This document shows positions 1-8,440 of a stretch of DNA of 64,000 nucleotides, in pieces. Made by a program: the position numbers and the translations under genes. This stretch comes from Pseudomonas pisciculturae (GTDB taxonomy: Bacteria; Pseudomonadota; Gammaproteobacteria; Pseudomonadales; Pseudomonadaceae). Numbering within the stretch: the first letter of the stretch is position 1; every line of letters begins with the position of its first letter. The stretch is from the NCBI RefSeq assembly GCF_015461805.1, contig NZ_JACVZE010000005.1, positions 186,001 through 250,000 of the forward strand, written 5' to 3'. A model generated the notes under the pieces. That model was not told the DNA's origin and searched no databases. It saw nothing but the letters and a program-made list of their open reading frames with translations.

Positions 1-377
1 CCCGACAGCTCGATCGCCGGGTTACCCAGCCAGCCAAAGTTGTCGATCAACATGCCCATGCCCAACTGCCCGACAATCACCGCCACCGTCGCAACCGCCG
101 TACCCACGACAGGCACTGCGCCGACCATCACGATCATGTACACCACGCCGAACAACGCGCCGGTGAGTTGCCATTTCGGCACATCCAACAGGCTGATGGC
201 CTGGGTCGGTTCGAAGAAGAAAATCAGCAGTGCCGTAGTCAGCGCCCCCACGGCAAACGTCAGCAGGCTACTGCGCAACACACCCACCGACTGCCCCAGG
301 CGCCCATTGATCGCCGCCTGTACGCTCAACACCGCGCCGGCAGCAATTACCAACACCAATAACAGAATCAAATTCAT
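1..377 (-). CDS. DMT superfamily YdcZ/DUF606-type membrane protein, cut by the window edge
   Basis: Read on the minus strand from the ATG ending at base 377, the frame stays open to the window edge and gives about 125 residues of a very hydrophobic protein starting MNLILLLVLVIAAGAVLSVQ. The QAAINGRLGQ segment, a PKWQLTGALFGVVYM stretch and a GQLGMGMLIDNFGW stretch match the equivalent segments of the next gene upstream, so the two are paralogues. YdcZ/DUF606 proteins are short (about 140-150 residue) members of the drug/metabolite transporter superfamily that commonly occur as adjacent pairs and probably act as heterodimers; the substrate is unknown. It starts only four bases after its partner's stop, so they form an operon. 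The C-terminus lies outside the window. Confidence 0.8.
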   Translation of the reverse strand, partial: MNLILLLVLVIAAGAVLSVQAAINGRLGQSVGVLRSSLLTFAVGALTTALLIFFFEPTQAISLLDVPKWQLTGALFGVVYMIVMVGAVPVVGTAVATVAVIVGQLGMGMLIDNFGWLGNPAIELS

Positions 378-381
378 CGCC

Positions 382-870
382 TTACCCTCGTGCAATCAGA
401 ACAAGTGCCGCCACAATCAACGCCAGGGCTATCCAACGCTCACCGTTGACCCGCTTGCGCGCAGTGCCAAACCAGCCGAAGTGGTCGATCAACACGCTCT
501 TGCCCACTTGCCCCGACAGAATCGCAATCATGGTCATGGCAATGCCGATATGGGGCGTGGCCAGGGTCAGCACCACCACATACATCGGCCCCAGGAAGCC
601 ACCGATCAACTGCCAGCGCGGCAGGTCAGCCAGTGCCGGGCCTTTTTTGGGGCCGCTGAACAGCAGCAGCAAATACAAGATCGCCGAGCCAACACCAAAG
701 ATGCTCAACGTCGCCCACAAATGCCCCACCTGCACACCCAATGGCCCGAGCAAGCCAGCCTCTACCGACAGGCCCATGCCCGCCAGGATCACCAGCGGCA
801 ACAACAGCAGCCGCAACAGATTTTTCTTCGGTGTAGCGCGCGCCACACCGTCCACAGAACTCGCCTGCAT
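382..870 (-). CDS. DMT superfamily YdcZ/DUF606-type membrane protein
   Basis: A 162-residue protein with about five hydrophobic segments. It contains LPRWQLIGGFLGPMYVV and SGQVGKSVLIDHFGWFG, the same signature segments as in the gene immediately downstream, which identifies both as a YdcZ/DUF606 pair of the drug/metabolite transporter superfamily in the inner membrane. An AGGTGA ribosome site lies seven bases before the ATG. The gene is divergent from a LysR regulator whose start lies about 120 bases away, an arrangement typical of a regulator controlling its neighbour. The transported compound cannot be told from sequence. Confidence 0.85.
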   Translation of the reverse strand: MQASSVDGVARATPKKNLLRLLLLPLVILAGMGLSVEAGLLGPLGVQVGHLWATLSIFGVGSAILYLLLLFSGPKKGPALADLPRWQLIGGFLGPMYVVVLTLATPHIGIAMTMIAILSGQVGKSVLIDHFGWFGTARKRVNGERWIALALIVAALVLIARG

Positions 871-987
871 ACATCACCTGCATTTCATTAAAGGAAACAT
901 GGCGTGCATTATCCGGTGGCCGTGCTGTGCGATAAATGGGAGCATGCAGACAACACCTTTGCGAGAAACGCACAGCCAGGAGCCGCA

Positions 988-1920
988 ATGCAGGGTTTGA
1001 ATGAACTGAGTTTCAAGGCACTGCGCCTGTTCGTCGCCGTGTTGGACTTTGGCAGCTTCTCCGAAGTCGCACGCCGCGAGGGCCTGGCGCCCTCCTCCAT
1101 CTCGCGGCAAATCCAGTTGATGGAACAGGCCCTCGGCCAACAGTTGCTGTACCGCCACACCCGTGCCGTCAGCCCCACCGAAGCTGGTCGCCTGCTGGGG
1201 CGCCATGCGCGGTTGATGCTCGAACAACTGGAAGCCGCCGGCCAAGCCCTGCAGGAGCAGGAAAGCGAACCCAGCGGCCTGGTGCGCATCAATGCGCCGA
1301 TGGTGTTCGGCCAGCGTCACCTGTCGCCGTGGCTGGGTGAGTTGTGCCGCCGCTACCCAAAGTTGCAACTGGATATCCAGCAAACCGATACGTACGTCGA
1401 CCCCCTGCAAGACGGCACCGACCTGCTGTTTCGCATCGGCGTGCTTAACGACTCCGGTATGCAGGCACGCATCTTCGCGCCTCAACGCTTTCGCATCGCC
1501 GCCAGCCCCGCCTACCTGGCCAGGCACGGCACGCCCCAACACCCCGACGAACTCCTCCACCACCAGTGCCTGGCCTATAAAGGCATCACGGGCCAACAGC
1601 GCTGGTTCTTCCGCCGTGAAGGCGGCGACTGGACGCCCTACAGCGTCAAAGGCCCCATCACCGGCAACCACGCCGACACCCTAACCCACGCCGCCGAACA
1701 AGGCCTGGGGCTGGTGGTGTTCCCTTCCTGGCTGATTGGCGAAGGCCTGCGCGCCGGCACGTTGCAGGCGGTGCTGACAGAGTACGAAGTGGCGACGACG
1801 CTGGAGCCGCAGCAGATTGCAGCGCTGTGGCCCGGCAGCCGACGGTTGTCGCTGAAGGTGAGGACGGTGATTGATTATTTTGTAGAGTGTTTTGGGGTGG
1901 TGCCGTATTGGGATCGGTAG
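988..1920 (+). CDS. LysR-family transcriptional regulator
   Basis: The frame is open from 904, but I place the start at the ATG at 988 because CCAGGAG lies just upstream and the resulting 310-residue protein (MQGLNELSFKALRLFVAV) has the normal LysR N-terminus. Residues 5-65 are the winged helix-turn-helix (SFSEVARREGLAPSSISRQI); the rest is the periplasmic-binding-like effector domain with the usual glycine-rich QGLGLVVFPSWL near the C-terminus. It is divergent from the YdcZ pair and probably regulates it, as well as itself. The effector is unknown. Confidence 0.85.
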   Translation: MQGLNELSFKALRLFVAVLDFGSFSEVARREGLAPSSISRQIQLMEQALGQQLLYRHTRAVSPTEAGRLLGRHARLMLEQLEAAGQALQEQESEPSGLVRINAPMVFGQRHLSPWLGELCRRYPKLQLDIQQTDTYVDPLQDGTDLLFRIGVLNDSGMQARIFAPQRFRIAASPAYLARHGTPQHPDELLHHQCLAYKGITGQQRWFFRREGGDWTPYSVKGPITGNHADTLTHAAEQGLGLVVFPSWLIGEGLRAGTLQAVLTEYEVATTLEPQQIAALWPGSRRLSLKVRTVIDYFVECFGVVPYWDR

Positions 1921-2122
1921 ATCCGCACCTGACGAAATTTCTGACTGGTAAAAGTAGGTCCGTTCTGAATTTTCGGGCCACTATTTTTAGTGAGCAGCAC
2001 GCTAAGGCAGACTTTGGCGACATCTTTTTGGAGATACGCCATGGACGTTTTGTACCGCAAGCAATCACGTGCCGAACGAGTGGCTTCTGCCAGCCGTCAG
2101 GCCGTCTTTGATAGCTCATCAA

Positions 2123-2146
2123 GTTTTGGCTATATTTGGCCAAAAC
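2123..2146. promoter_or_regulatory. Palindromic operator of the Phd/PIN toxin-antitoxin operon
   Basis: A perfect 8-bp inverted repeat, GTTTTGGC and GCCAAAAC, separated by 8 bases, ends 14 bases before the antitoxin ATG. Phd-type antitoxins repress their own operon by binding palindromes at the promoter, so this is the likely autoregulatory site; that role is inferred from position. Confidence 0.55.
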
Positions 2147-2160
2147 ATGGAGAGAATCCC

Positions 2161-2400
2161 ATGATTACCGTGCCTTTGGCTGAAGCGAAGAATAATTTGT
2201 CCAAGTTGGTCGATGAGGCTGCATCCGGAAAAGTCATCACCATTGCAAAGCACGGGCGTGCGATGGCACAGCTTGTTCCTGTGAGCAGGCTCAAAGGCTG
2301 CAGAATCGGAGCCATGAAAGGACAGCTCAGCATTCCTGATGACTTTGACGCACCTTTACCTGACGACCTGCTGGATGCCTTTGAGGGCAGCCATTCATGA
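2161..2400 (+). CDS. Type II antitoxin, Phd/YefM family
   Basis: A 79-residue protein starting MITVPLAEAKNNLSKLVDEA, with the Phd/YefM fold covering residues 1-50 (VITIAKHGRAMAQLVPV is the typical second half). The acidic tail (PDDFDAPLPDDLLDAFEG) is the part expected to fold onto the toxin and block its active site. The frame is open further upstream, but the ATG at 2161 has a GGAGAG ribosome site and gives the family length. Its stop overlaps the toxin start by four bases (ATGA), so the two are translationally coupled. It neutralises the PIN toxin and probably represses the operon at the palindrome just upstream. Confidence 0.9.
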   Translation: MITVPLAEAKNNLSKLVDEAASGKVITIAKHGRAMAQLVPVSRLKGCRIGAMKGQLSIPDDFDAPLPDDLLDAFEGSHS

Positions 2401-2774
2401 GAGTGTTGCTGGATACCCATATCCTGCTTTGGACACTGAATGACGATCCAAGGCTATCCGGCAAAGCGAGGAAGGTGATTGAAAATGCTGCTGAGATTTA
2501 CGTCAGCGCGGCCACCTTCTGGGAGATGGCAATCAAGGTCGGCTTGGGGAAACTCAAGGTCGACCTGGACGATATTCGTGAGCACTGCCTGGAAAGCGGC
2601 TTCGTCGAGTTACCCATCACATCGGAACACACCATTGCGGTGAAAGACCTTGAGCATCATCACAAGGATCCGTTCGATCGACTCCTCGTCGCGACGGCCA
2701 TCAGCGAACCGATGAAGTTACTTACCGCCGACCCACAGATTTCCCAGTACACCTCTTTGGCGATCCAGGTGTGA
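2397..2774 (+). CDS. Type II toxin, PIN-domain ribonuclease (VapC-like)
   Basis: A 125-residue PIN-domain protein. The first acidic motif is LLDTHILLWTL (Asp6), a second acidic site lies in ATFWEMAIKVGLGKL, and the third is HHKDPFDRLLVATA, the characteristic end of the Phd-partnered PIN subfamily. These acidic residues bind the metal ions that cleave RNA, usually tRNA in VapC toxins; the target here is unknown. It follows its antitoxin with an ATGA overlap. The stop codon at 2772-2774 directly abuts the stop of the convergent mntH gene with no bases between, suggesting that the module was inserted flush against an existing gene end. Confidence 0.9.
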   Translation: MRVLLDTHILLWTLNDDPRLSGKARKVIENAAEIYVSAATFWEMAIKVGLGKLKVDLDDIREHCLESGFVELPITSEHTIAVKDLEHHHKDPFDRLLVATAISEPMKLLTADPQISQYTSLAIQV

Positions 2775-4094
2775 TCAGAACACCCACTGCCCAATCAACC
2801 AAGCATTCGCCCCACTGATCACCGCAAACAGAAACCACGCCAACACCCTCGTCGGCAGCCGGTTCACAAACGGCCCCATCAGCTGTTCATCACCGGTCAT
2901 GCGAATCAACGGATACAACGCAAACGGCAACTGCAGGCTGAGCACCACTTGGCTGAGGATCAGCAGTTTACCGATGGCATCGTCGCCCATCAGCCACACG
3001 CCAAGAAACGCCGGGATCAGCGCCAGCCCGCGGGTGATCAGGCGGCGCTGCCAGCAGGGAATACGCAGGTTGAGGTAACCCTCCATGATCACCTGGCCGG
3101 CGATGGTGCCGGTGAAGGTAGAGCTTTGGCCGGAGGCCAACAGGGCTACGCCGAACAGGATGCTGGCGAAGGCGCCGCCGACCAGGGGGTCAAGCAGGTG
3201 ATAGGCGTCCTGGATTTCGACCACATCCGCATGGCCGGTGTTGTGGAACGCGGCCGCGGCCAGCACCAGGATCGCGGCGTTGACCAGCAGCGCCAAGGCC
3301 AGTGAGCCGATGGTGTCGATGCGTGCCAGCTTGACGGCGTCCTGCTTGCTGGCCAGGTCCTTGCCGATCATGCGGGTCTGCACAATGGAGGTGTGCAAGT
3401 AAAGGTTATGGGGCATCACTGTAGCGCCGAGGATACCGATGGCCAGGTACAGCGGTGCGGCATCGCTGATGGCTGAGAGTGAAGGGGTAAAACCACTGAG
3501 CACATCCGGCCAATAGGGTTTGATCAGCACCAGCTCGATAAAGAAACACACGCCGATCGTCGCCACCAGCGCCAGCATGATCGCTTCCAGGCGGCGGAAA
3601 CCACGGTTTTGCAGGGCCAAAATCAGTAACGTGTCGAAAGCGGTGATCACAATGCCTGTGGTCAGCGACACGCCCAGCAACAAGTGAAAGGCCAAGGCGC
3701 AACCCAGCACTTCGGCCAGGTCGGTGGCGATGATGGAGATTTCCGCCAGCAGCCATTGGGTACGCGCCGAGCGCTTGCTGTAGCGTTCGCGGCACAGTTG
3801 CGCCAGGTCCTTGCCGGTAGCGATGCCCAATCGCGAGCACAGGCACTGCACCGCCATCCCCGCCAAGCTGGCCAGCAGCACGACAAATAACAGGTTGTAG
3901 CCGTAGCGCGACCCGGCCTCGATGGCCGTGGCCCAGTTGCCGGGGTCCATGTAGCCAATGGAGATCAACAGGCCGGGGCCGGCGAACATCAGCGCGCGCT
4001 TGAAAAATGAAGCCTTGGGGTCAACGGCGACGGAGCCGGCCACTTCCGGCGGGCAGAACGGAGCAGTAGCGATTTTCGGCAGGCTGAATTTCAC
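2775..4094 (-). CDS. mntH: Nramp-family divalent metal (Mn2+) transporter MntH
   Basis: A 439-residue inner-membrane protein with about eleven hydrophobic helices. It has the Nramp metal-binding motif of helix 1 (GYMDPGNWAT, Asp and Asn are ligands), the helix-6 motif MPHNLYLHTS, and the conserved ASGQSSTFTGTIAGQ transport signature. Nramp/MntH proteins take up manganese, and iron to a lesser extent, driven by protons. Translation is assigned to a GTG at 4094, which gives the normal family length; no strong ribosome site is visible. No manganese riboswitch or MntR site was identified. It is convergent with and touches the PIN toxin gene. Confidence 0.92.
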   Translation of the reverse strand: MKFSLPKIATAPFCPPEVAGSVAVDPKASFFKRALMFAGPGLLISIGYMDPGNWATAIEAGSRYGYNLLFVVLLASLAGMAVQCLCSRLGIATGKDLAQLCRERYSKRSARTQWLLAEISIIATDLAEVLGCALAFHLLLGVSLTTGIVITAFDTLLILALQNRGFRRLEAIMLALVATIGVCFFIELVLIKPYWPDVLSGFTPSLSAISDAAPLYLAIGILGATVMPHNLYLHTSIVQTRMIGKDLASKQDAVKLARIDTIGSLALALLVNAAILVLAAAAFHNTGHADVVEIQDAYHLLDPLVGGAFASILFGVALLASGQSSTFTGTIAGQVIMEGYLNLRIPCWQRRLITRGLALIPAFLGVWLMGDDAIGKLLILSQVVLSLQLPFALYPLIRMTGDEQLMGPFVNRLPTRVLAWFLFAVISGANAWLIGQWVF

Positions 4095-4132
4095 GCGGTA
4101 TCCCAGGCAAACATACTCGATAGACGCGCAGC

Positions 4133-5689
4133 TTAGCAGTCGGACGCAACCGTGCGCATTACCGTGTCACGCGGCAGATCGAACGCTTCCACCACTTGCA
4201 CCACCAGGTCCATCTCCTGGTTCAGCGCCTCGCGCTCCATGCGTTGGCGAATCACCCCGACCACCAACACCGCCAGGGTCGTGATCGAATAAGCTGGGCC
4301 AGAAAACGCGCGCACTCCACTGACCAGCAGCATCGCCGCAGCGAGCGCCTGGCCCACCACCGGAATCGCCGTAGCTGCGCCGCGCCGCAGCATAAAACCA
4401 GTAAGGCCCGCCAATGCGGTGCCGCTCAAGGCAGTAGTGGCCGAGCGGCCAACGTCAAAGCGATGGAACAGACCCTGTTCTTTTTGCGCGGCTGCCTTGA
4501 GCTCGGCATCGAACACTTGCCGGTCGGCGCTGCTGAGTTTGTCCTTGTATTGCTCGATGAGTTTTTCCGCCACCTGGGCTTCGAGGTCCGCCAACGCGAC
4601 AGTCTCCAGCGGCTCATCAAACTTGATCCCCAGCCGCTGCGCCACGTCTTCGGCGATCTGGCGGTAACTCACGCCATGCCCACGGGCCAGGTTCATAAAG
4701 GTGTCGCCGCCCATGCGCTGCAACTCGATGGCCAGCTTGAGCGGCTCGCGCACGTTGGCGTCTATGGATGTACTGCGTTTCTGCGCCATGAGTTCGGCGA
4801 GAAACTTCAACTCTTCCGGCCGCGCCTGAACCAAGGCCGGGAACAGTTCCGCGTCCTCCTCGGCAAAGCGCACCTCTGCGCTACGCTGATCAGAACGGAT
4901 CATGCCGCGCCGCTCGTGCAACAGGTCGGTGTACTGCACCACCGTCTGCAATTGCGGCCAATAGGCCGCGTGATCGAACGATGCCAGATGCACATTGGTC
5001 ACCTTGGCCTTCAACGCCGGTGTCAGCGGGATCGCATAACGGCCAATGCAGCGCTCGGTGTCCGGTTTCATCGCCAGCGCCCAATCCTTGCTGGAATGGC
5101 AGTTAATGACCCGCCCCTTGAGCGGTGCGGACACCTCATCCCACGGGTTTGACGTACAGATCGCGCCGCCCATCAACAGCAGGTTGTCCAGCGGCAGCTC
5201 GCGAGCGGTGTCGGGGTTGGCCAGCAAGCTTTTGACCAGAATCCGCGCGCCCAGGGAATGGCCGATCAGGTTGATGCGACGCACCTCCAAGGATTCGCCG
5301 TGCAGGTAACTGGCCAGCTCTGGCAGCAAGCTCCTGGCCACCTCATCCACCCGTGCCTCGACGCTTTTATAGTGGTCAAGAAAGTACGCAATCGCCTTGC
5401 CAACCCCCACGGTCGCCGCACCCAGGCTGCCGCCGCCGAGCATCGCCCCCATCACATCCTTGAAGGGAGCAAAGAGATTTTCCAGGAAATGCCCCGCCGG
5501 CCAGAACAACATCAGGTTGGTCGAGCCTTCAATGCCCGCCAACTGCTCCTTGAAGTTGCCCAGTTGCTGGCGGTTGAAGAACGCCGAATAACCGTGAACA
5601 TAGAGATTGAGCACATCCCCTTGGGGCTCGCCACACAGCACGAAGGTGGGCTTGCGGGTGCGGTGCATTTCATCCCACTGGTGTTGCAT
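4133..5689 (-). CDS. Alpha/beta hydrolase (DUF726-like) fused to a YaaW/UPF0174-like domain
   Basis: About 518 residues from the ATG at 5689, chosen over an upstream TTG because CCAGGAGTC lies about ten bases before it. The N-terminal half is an alpha/beta hydrolase: LNLYVHGYSAFF, then the nucleophile elbow INLIGHSLGARIL and a late His segment (NVHLASFDHAAYW). The C-terminal half resembles E. coli YaaW (UPF0174): LQRMGGDTFMNLARGHG, a YRQIAEDVAQRLGIKF stretch and a final hydrophobic SGVRAFSGPAYSITTLAVL region. Two or three membrane-prone segments lie between about residues 420 and 490. Neither half has an assigned physiological role, and the fusion suggests that they act together at the membrane. 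The gene looks monocistronic. Confidence 0.75.
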   Translation of the reverse strand: MQHQWDEMHRTRKPTFVLCGEPQGDVLNLYVHGYSAFFNRQQLGNFKEQLAGIEGSTNLMLFWPAGHFLENLFAPFKDVMGAMLGGGSLGAATVGVGKAIAYFLDHYKSVEARVDEVARSLLPELASYLHGESLEVRRINLIGHSLGARILVKSLLANPDTARELPLDNLLLMGGAICTSNPWDEVSAPLKGRVINCHSSKDWALAMKPDTERCIGRYAIPLTPALKAKVTNVHLASFDHAAYWPQLQTVVQYTDLLHERRGMIRSDQRSAEVRFAEEDAELFPALVQARPEELKFLAELMAQKRSTSIDANVREPLKLAIELQRMGGDTFMNLARGHGVSYRQIAEDVAQRLGIKFDEPLETVALADLEAQVAEKLIEQYKDKLSSADRQVFDAELKAAAQKEQGLFHRFDVGRSATTALSGTALAGLTGFMLRRGAATAIPVVGQALAAAMLLVSGVRAFSGPAYSITTLAVLVVGVIRQRMEREALNQEMDLVVQVVEAFDLPRDTVMRTVASDC

Positions 5690-5776
5690 GGGGCGGTGAC
5701 TCCTGGTGACGAAGGATGGCGATAGTAACAAAGCGTGGCAAGGCGCGAGATGAATCCTGACCGAAGTGTAAAGCGG

Positions 5777-6559
5777 TCAAAACAGCGAAGCGGCCTTGGA
5801 CTTGGCCAGGTAGCGAGCCGGGGAATCCCCCAGGTTGCGCCGAAATACCGAGGTAAATGCACTGGAACTGCTGAAACCCAATGCCAACGCCACCTCAGTA
5901 ATAGACGCGCCATGGCTGAGCTGTGCAGTGGCTTCCAGCAGGCAGACCTGCTGGCGCCAGGCGACGAACGTCATGCCGGTGTGTTCGAGGAACTGACGGG
6001 TAAAGGTGCGTCTGCTCATGCTCGACCACTGCGCCATCGTATCGAGTGAAAGGGTTTGAGTAGGCGCATCCAAAAAGCGCTGGCAGGCGCGGGCCAGACG
6101 AGGTTCGGTCGGCAGCGGCGCGCTGAGCGGTAACTCGGGCATGGCGCCGATTTCATCGATCAACAGCGTCAATATGCATTGCTGCCGAACACTGGACGGT
6201 GCGGCCAGGTCGATCGTCAACGCCGCTTCCAGCAAATGCCTGAGCAACGGTGACACCTCAAATACTTGGCAGTGCGCCTGCAAACCAGCGCTCCGGGCGG
6301 CGGCATCGTCGAGATAGGTGTTGAGCATCACCACATCACCGCGCATATGCATCTCGTGGGGGACGCCTCCGGGCACCCAAATCGCGCGCTGCGGCGGTAC
6401 GACCCAATTACCCAGGTCGGTATACATCTTCAACGCGCCCGTGGAGGCGTAGGCAAACTGGCCACGGTCATGGGTGTGGCGCGCAAACACGGTGCCAGAC
6501 GCAAATTCGCGCAGCGTCACCAATGCAGTGGGGTCATCCGGTGTAAAAGTCAGGCTCAT
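5777..6559 (-). CDS. AraC-family transcriptional regulator with cupin sensor
   Basis: A 260-residue protein. Residues 10-90 form a cupin-like sensor domain (FARHTHDRGQFAYASTG, VPPQRAIWVPGGVPHEMHM), and residues 160-255 carry the two helix-turn-helix motifs of AraC regulators, ending in the canonical ITEVALALGFSSSSAFTSVF RR signature. Proteins with this layout usually bind a small molecule in the cupin and activate a neighbouring transporter or catabolic gene. It is divergent from the EamA-type exporter gene at 6663, with about 100 bases between the two starts, so that exporter is the likely target. The ligand is unknown. Confidence 0.88.
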   Translation of the reverse strand: MSLTFTPDDPTALVTLREFASGTVFARHTHDRGQFAYASTGALKMYTDLGNWVVPPQRAIWVPGGVPHEMHMRGDVVMLNTYLDDAAARSAGLQAHCQVFEVSPLLRHLLEAALTIDLAAPSSVRQQCILTLLIDEIGAMPELPLSAPLPTEPRLARACQRFLDAPTQTLSLDTMAQWSSMSRRTFTRQFLEHTGMTFVAWRQQVCLLEATAQLSHGASITEVALALGFSSSSAFTSVFRRNLGDSPARYLAKSKAASLF

Positions 6560-6662
6560 GGCCCGATATTGTCAAACTATGACCTGGTAGAGCAAGCGGG
6601 CCAATGTCTTGCGCATTAACCTCAACACCTTCGAACCTGCCTGCTTGCTCAAGGGACTGACC

Positions 6663-7586
6663 ATGCTGAAAAAACACCTGGTACTCGCCGTACTCGTGAC
6701 CCTGGTCTGGGGGCTGAACTTCCCCATTACCAAACTGGGCCTGCACGGCATCGACCCGTTTGTGCTCACTGGCATCCGCTTTACCCTCGCCGCTTTACCG
6801 CTGGTATTTTTCATCAAGCGCCCCGCCGTTCCCTTCCGCTATGTAGCCGCCTACGGCGTGATTTTCGGGCTAGGCATGTGGGGCGTGATCAACTATGGCA
6901 TCCAGGCTGGCGTCAGCCCGGGGATCGCCTCGTTGATCATCCAACTCAGCGTGTTTTTCACCCTGGGTTGGGGCGTCGTGCTGTTCAACGAAAACCTGCG
7001 GGACGCACAACTGGTCGGTGCCGGCCTGGCCTTGGTCGGCCTCTCGGGCATCATCCTCACCCAAAACGGCAGCCACGCCGTGCTCGGCGTCATGCTGATC
7101 GTACTCAGTGCGCTGGCCTGGAGCGTCGGCAACGTCATCATCAAAAAATCGGGGGTGAAGGAAATCTTCTCGTTTATGGTGTGGGCCAGCCTGTTCCCGC
7201 CGATCCCGCTGTTCCTCATGGCGTGGTGGATGCACGGCAGCACCGTCTTCGAAACCCTGCCCGCCAGCCTCGACGCAACCGCCATCGGGTCGATCCTGTT
7301 CCAGGTTTACCTGGCCACGCACTTTGCCTATTGGGGCTGGAACTCGTTGCTCAAGGCTTACCCCGTTTCAACCGTGGCACCACTGTCGCTGCTGATTCCA
7401 GTCTTCGGCATCGCCAGCTCAGTAGTGATCATCGGCGAACAGGTCTCGACGCCAGACCTGATTTCAATGTCGATCATCCTCACGGGGTTGGCGGTAGGGT
7501 TGTACCGCAGACCGGCGAACGGCTGGGCGGTGTTCAGCAAGCGAAGTTATCGATCTTCACCTGACCATCAGGAAACGTCGCGATAA
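6663..7586 (+). CDS. EamA/RhaT-type drug/metabolite exporter
   Basis: About 307 residues from the ATG at 6663 (AAGGGACTGACC upstream), with ten hydrophobic helices arranged as two EamA repeats: VTLVWGLNFPITKLGL at the start of the first and LSALAWSVGNVIIKKSG at the start of the second. This is an inner-membrane exporter of amino acids or other metabolites. It is divergent from an AraC regulator. The last twenty or so residues after GLAVGLYRRP are polar and unlike a normal EamA tail. They are read through the antisense end of the higA-like gene, with 53 bases of convergent overlap, so the original C-terminus was probably replaced when the toxin-antitoxin module arrived. Confidence 0.85.
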   Translation: MLKKHLVLAVLVTLVWGLNFPITKLGLHGIDPFVLTGIRFTLAALPLVFFIKRPAVPFRYVAAYGVIFGLGMWGVINYGIQAGVSPGIASLIIQLSVFFTLGWGVVLFNENLRDAQLVGAGLALVGLSGIILTQNGSHAVLGVMLIVLSALAWSVGNVIIKKSGVKEIFSFMVWASLFPPIPLFLMAWWMHGSTVFETLPASLDATAIGSILFQVYLATHFAYWGWNSLLKAYPVSTVAPLSLLIPVFGIASSVVIIGEQVSTPDLISMSIILTGLAVGLYRRPANGWAVFSKRSYRSSPDHQETSR

Positions 7587-7839
7587 TTTCCAGCTCGCCG
7601 CCCATTGCCCGGATGTAGTCACGAAGCGTGCTGATGTACATGTCGGTACGCCGCTCCATCTTGGAGACAGCCGCCTGGTTGATGTTCAAGGCCTTGGCCA
7701 GGCTTTGCTGGCTCAACTGCTGAGCCTTGCGCAGCTCGTGCAGAGGCATTTCTTGCAGGTGTTGCTGGAACAACAGCTTGGCTTCAGCGCGGGCCTGGGG
7801 CGTCATGCGCGCCTGAAGTTCAGCGAATTTCTTAGCCAT
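7534..7839 (-). CDS. HigA-type antitoxin, XRE helix-turn-helix
   Basis: A 101-residue DNA-binding protein. Residues 37-90 are an XRE helix-turn-helix (LRKAQQLSQQSLAKALNINQAAVSKME), and the conserved TDMYISTLRDYIRAMGGELE is typical of antitoxins that pair with Gp49/HigB-like toxins. It lies downstream of the toxin and overlaps it by eight bases, the toxin-first order characteristic of HigBA systems. It should bind and inactivate the toxin and repress the operon. Its 3-prime end overlaps the convergent exporter gene. Confidence 0.88.
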   Translation of the reverse strand: MAKKFAELQARMTPQARAEAKLLFQQHLQEMPLHELRKAQQLSQQSLAKALNINQAAVSKMERRTDMYISTLRDYIRAMGGELEIIATFPDGQVKIDNFAC

Positions 7840-8209
7840 GGTTACGGCCCTCGTTACGCAATGTCTCTAAATGCACGTCATACAGCTTTTCTGCCATCGG
7901 GACGTGCTCTTCATACCATCGATGTCGCCCGGTCTTCTCCCCGCCGATCAGCAATAACGCGCATCGCCGTGGGTCAAATGCATACAACACTCGATAGGGC
8001 CGCCCTGCGTGCTGTATGCGCAGTTCCCGCAGGTTGCCATGCCGGGAGCCCTTGATATCGCTGCTGTGGGGGAATCCCAAACCTGGCCCTAACAGCCCAT
8101 GCAGATCAACGCTGGCGGAGACCGAAATCTGCTCCTTCGTTCCCAGCGCTTCCCACCAGCCTGCGAATTCATCCGTGTATTCAACTTCCCAGCTCATGAA
8201 ATATGCCAT
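7832..8209 (-). CDS. HigB-type toxin, RelE/ParE superfamily (Gp49-like)
   Basis: A 125-residue protein (MSWEVEYTDEFAGWWEAL) of the phage Gp49-like/HigB group of the RelE superfamily. Conserved segments are LGFPHSSDIKGSRHGNLRELRIQ, GRPYRVLYAFDPRRCALLLIGG and a final HVPMAEKLYDVHLE. Such toxins cleave mRNA on the ribosome. The alternative start at 8197 (MSWEVEY) is equally plausible because no strong ribosome site is visible at either. It is the first gene of the pair and is followed by its antitoxin with an eight-base overlap. Confidence 0.87.
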   Translation of the reverse strand: MAYFMSWEVEYTDEFAGWWEALGTKEQISVSASVDLHGLLGPGLGFPHSSDIKGSRHGNLRELRIQHAGRPYRVLYAFDPRRCALLLIGGEKTGRHRWYEEHVPMAEKLYDVHLETLRNEGRNHG

Positions 8210-8440
8210 CCAAGGAATATAAATTCAAGAACCTAAAAGCTAGAAGATGAAGTACTCAGGCTCCACCCGTCCTCCTTGGTAAATTGTTTGTACATCCTTC
8301 TGACGTGGCTGCTGAAGGCTCCCCACTCTGTAAAAAAGCAGCGCCGACAGGCCAAAACGCAGCAAAAACACAATTTTCAAAATGTAAAAAGCGCTCTAAT
8401 ACCCGCCTATTGATTGGTTTTGAAGATCCTGGAGTGTGCA

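Noticed and set aside
1990..2160. N-terminal extension of the Phd antitoxin
   Set aside because: The extra 57 residues have no domain, and the palindromic operator lies inside them; the ATG at 2161 has its own ribosome site and the right family length.
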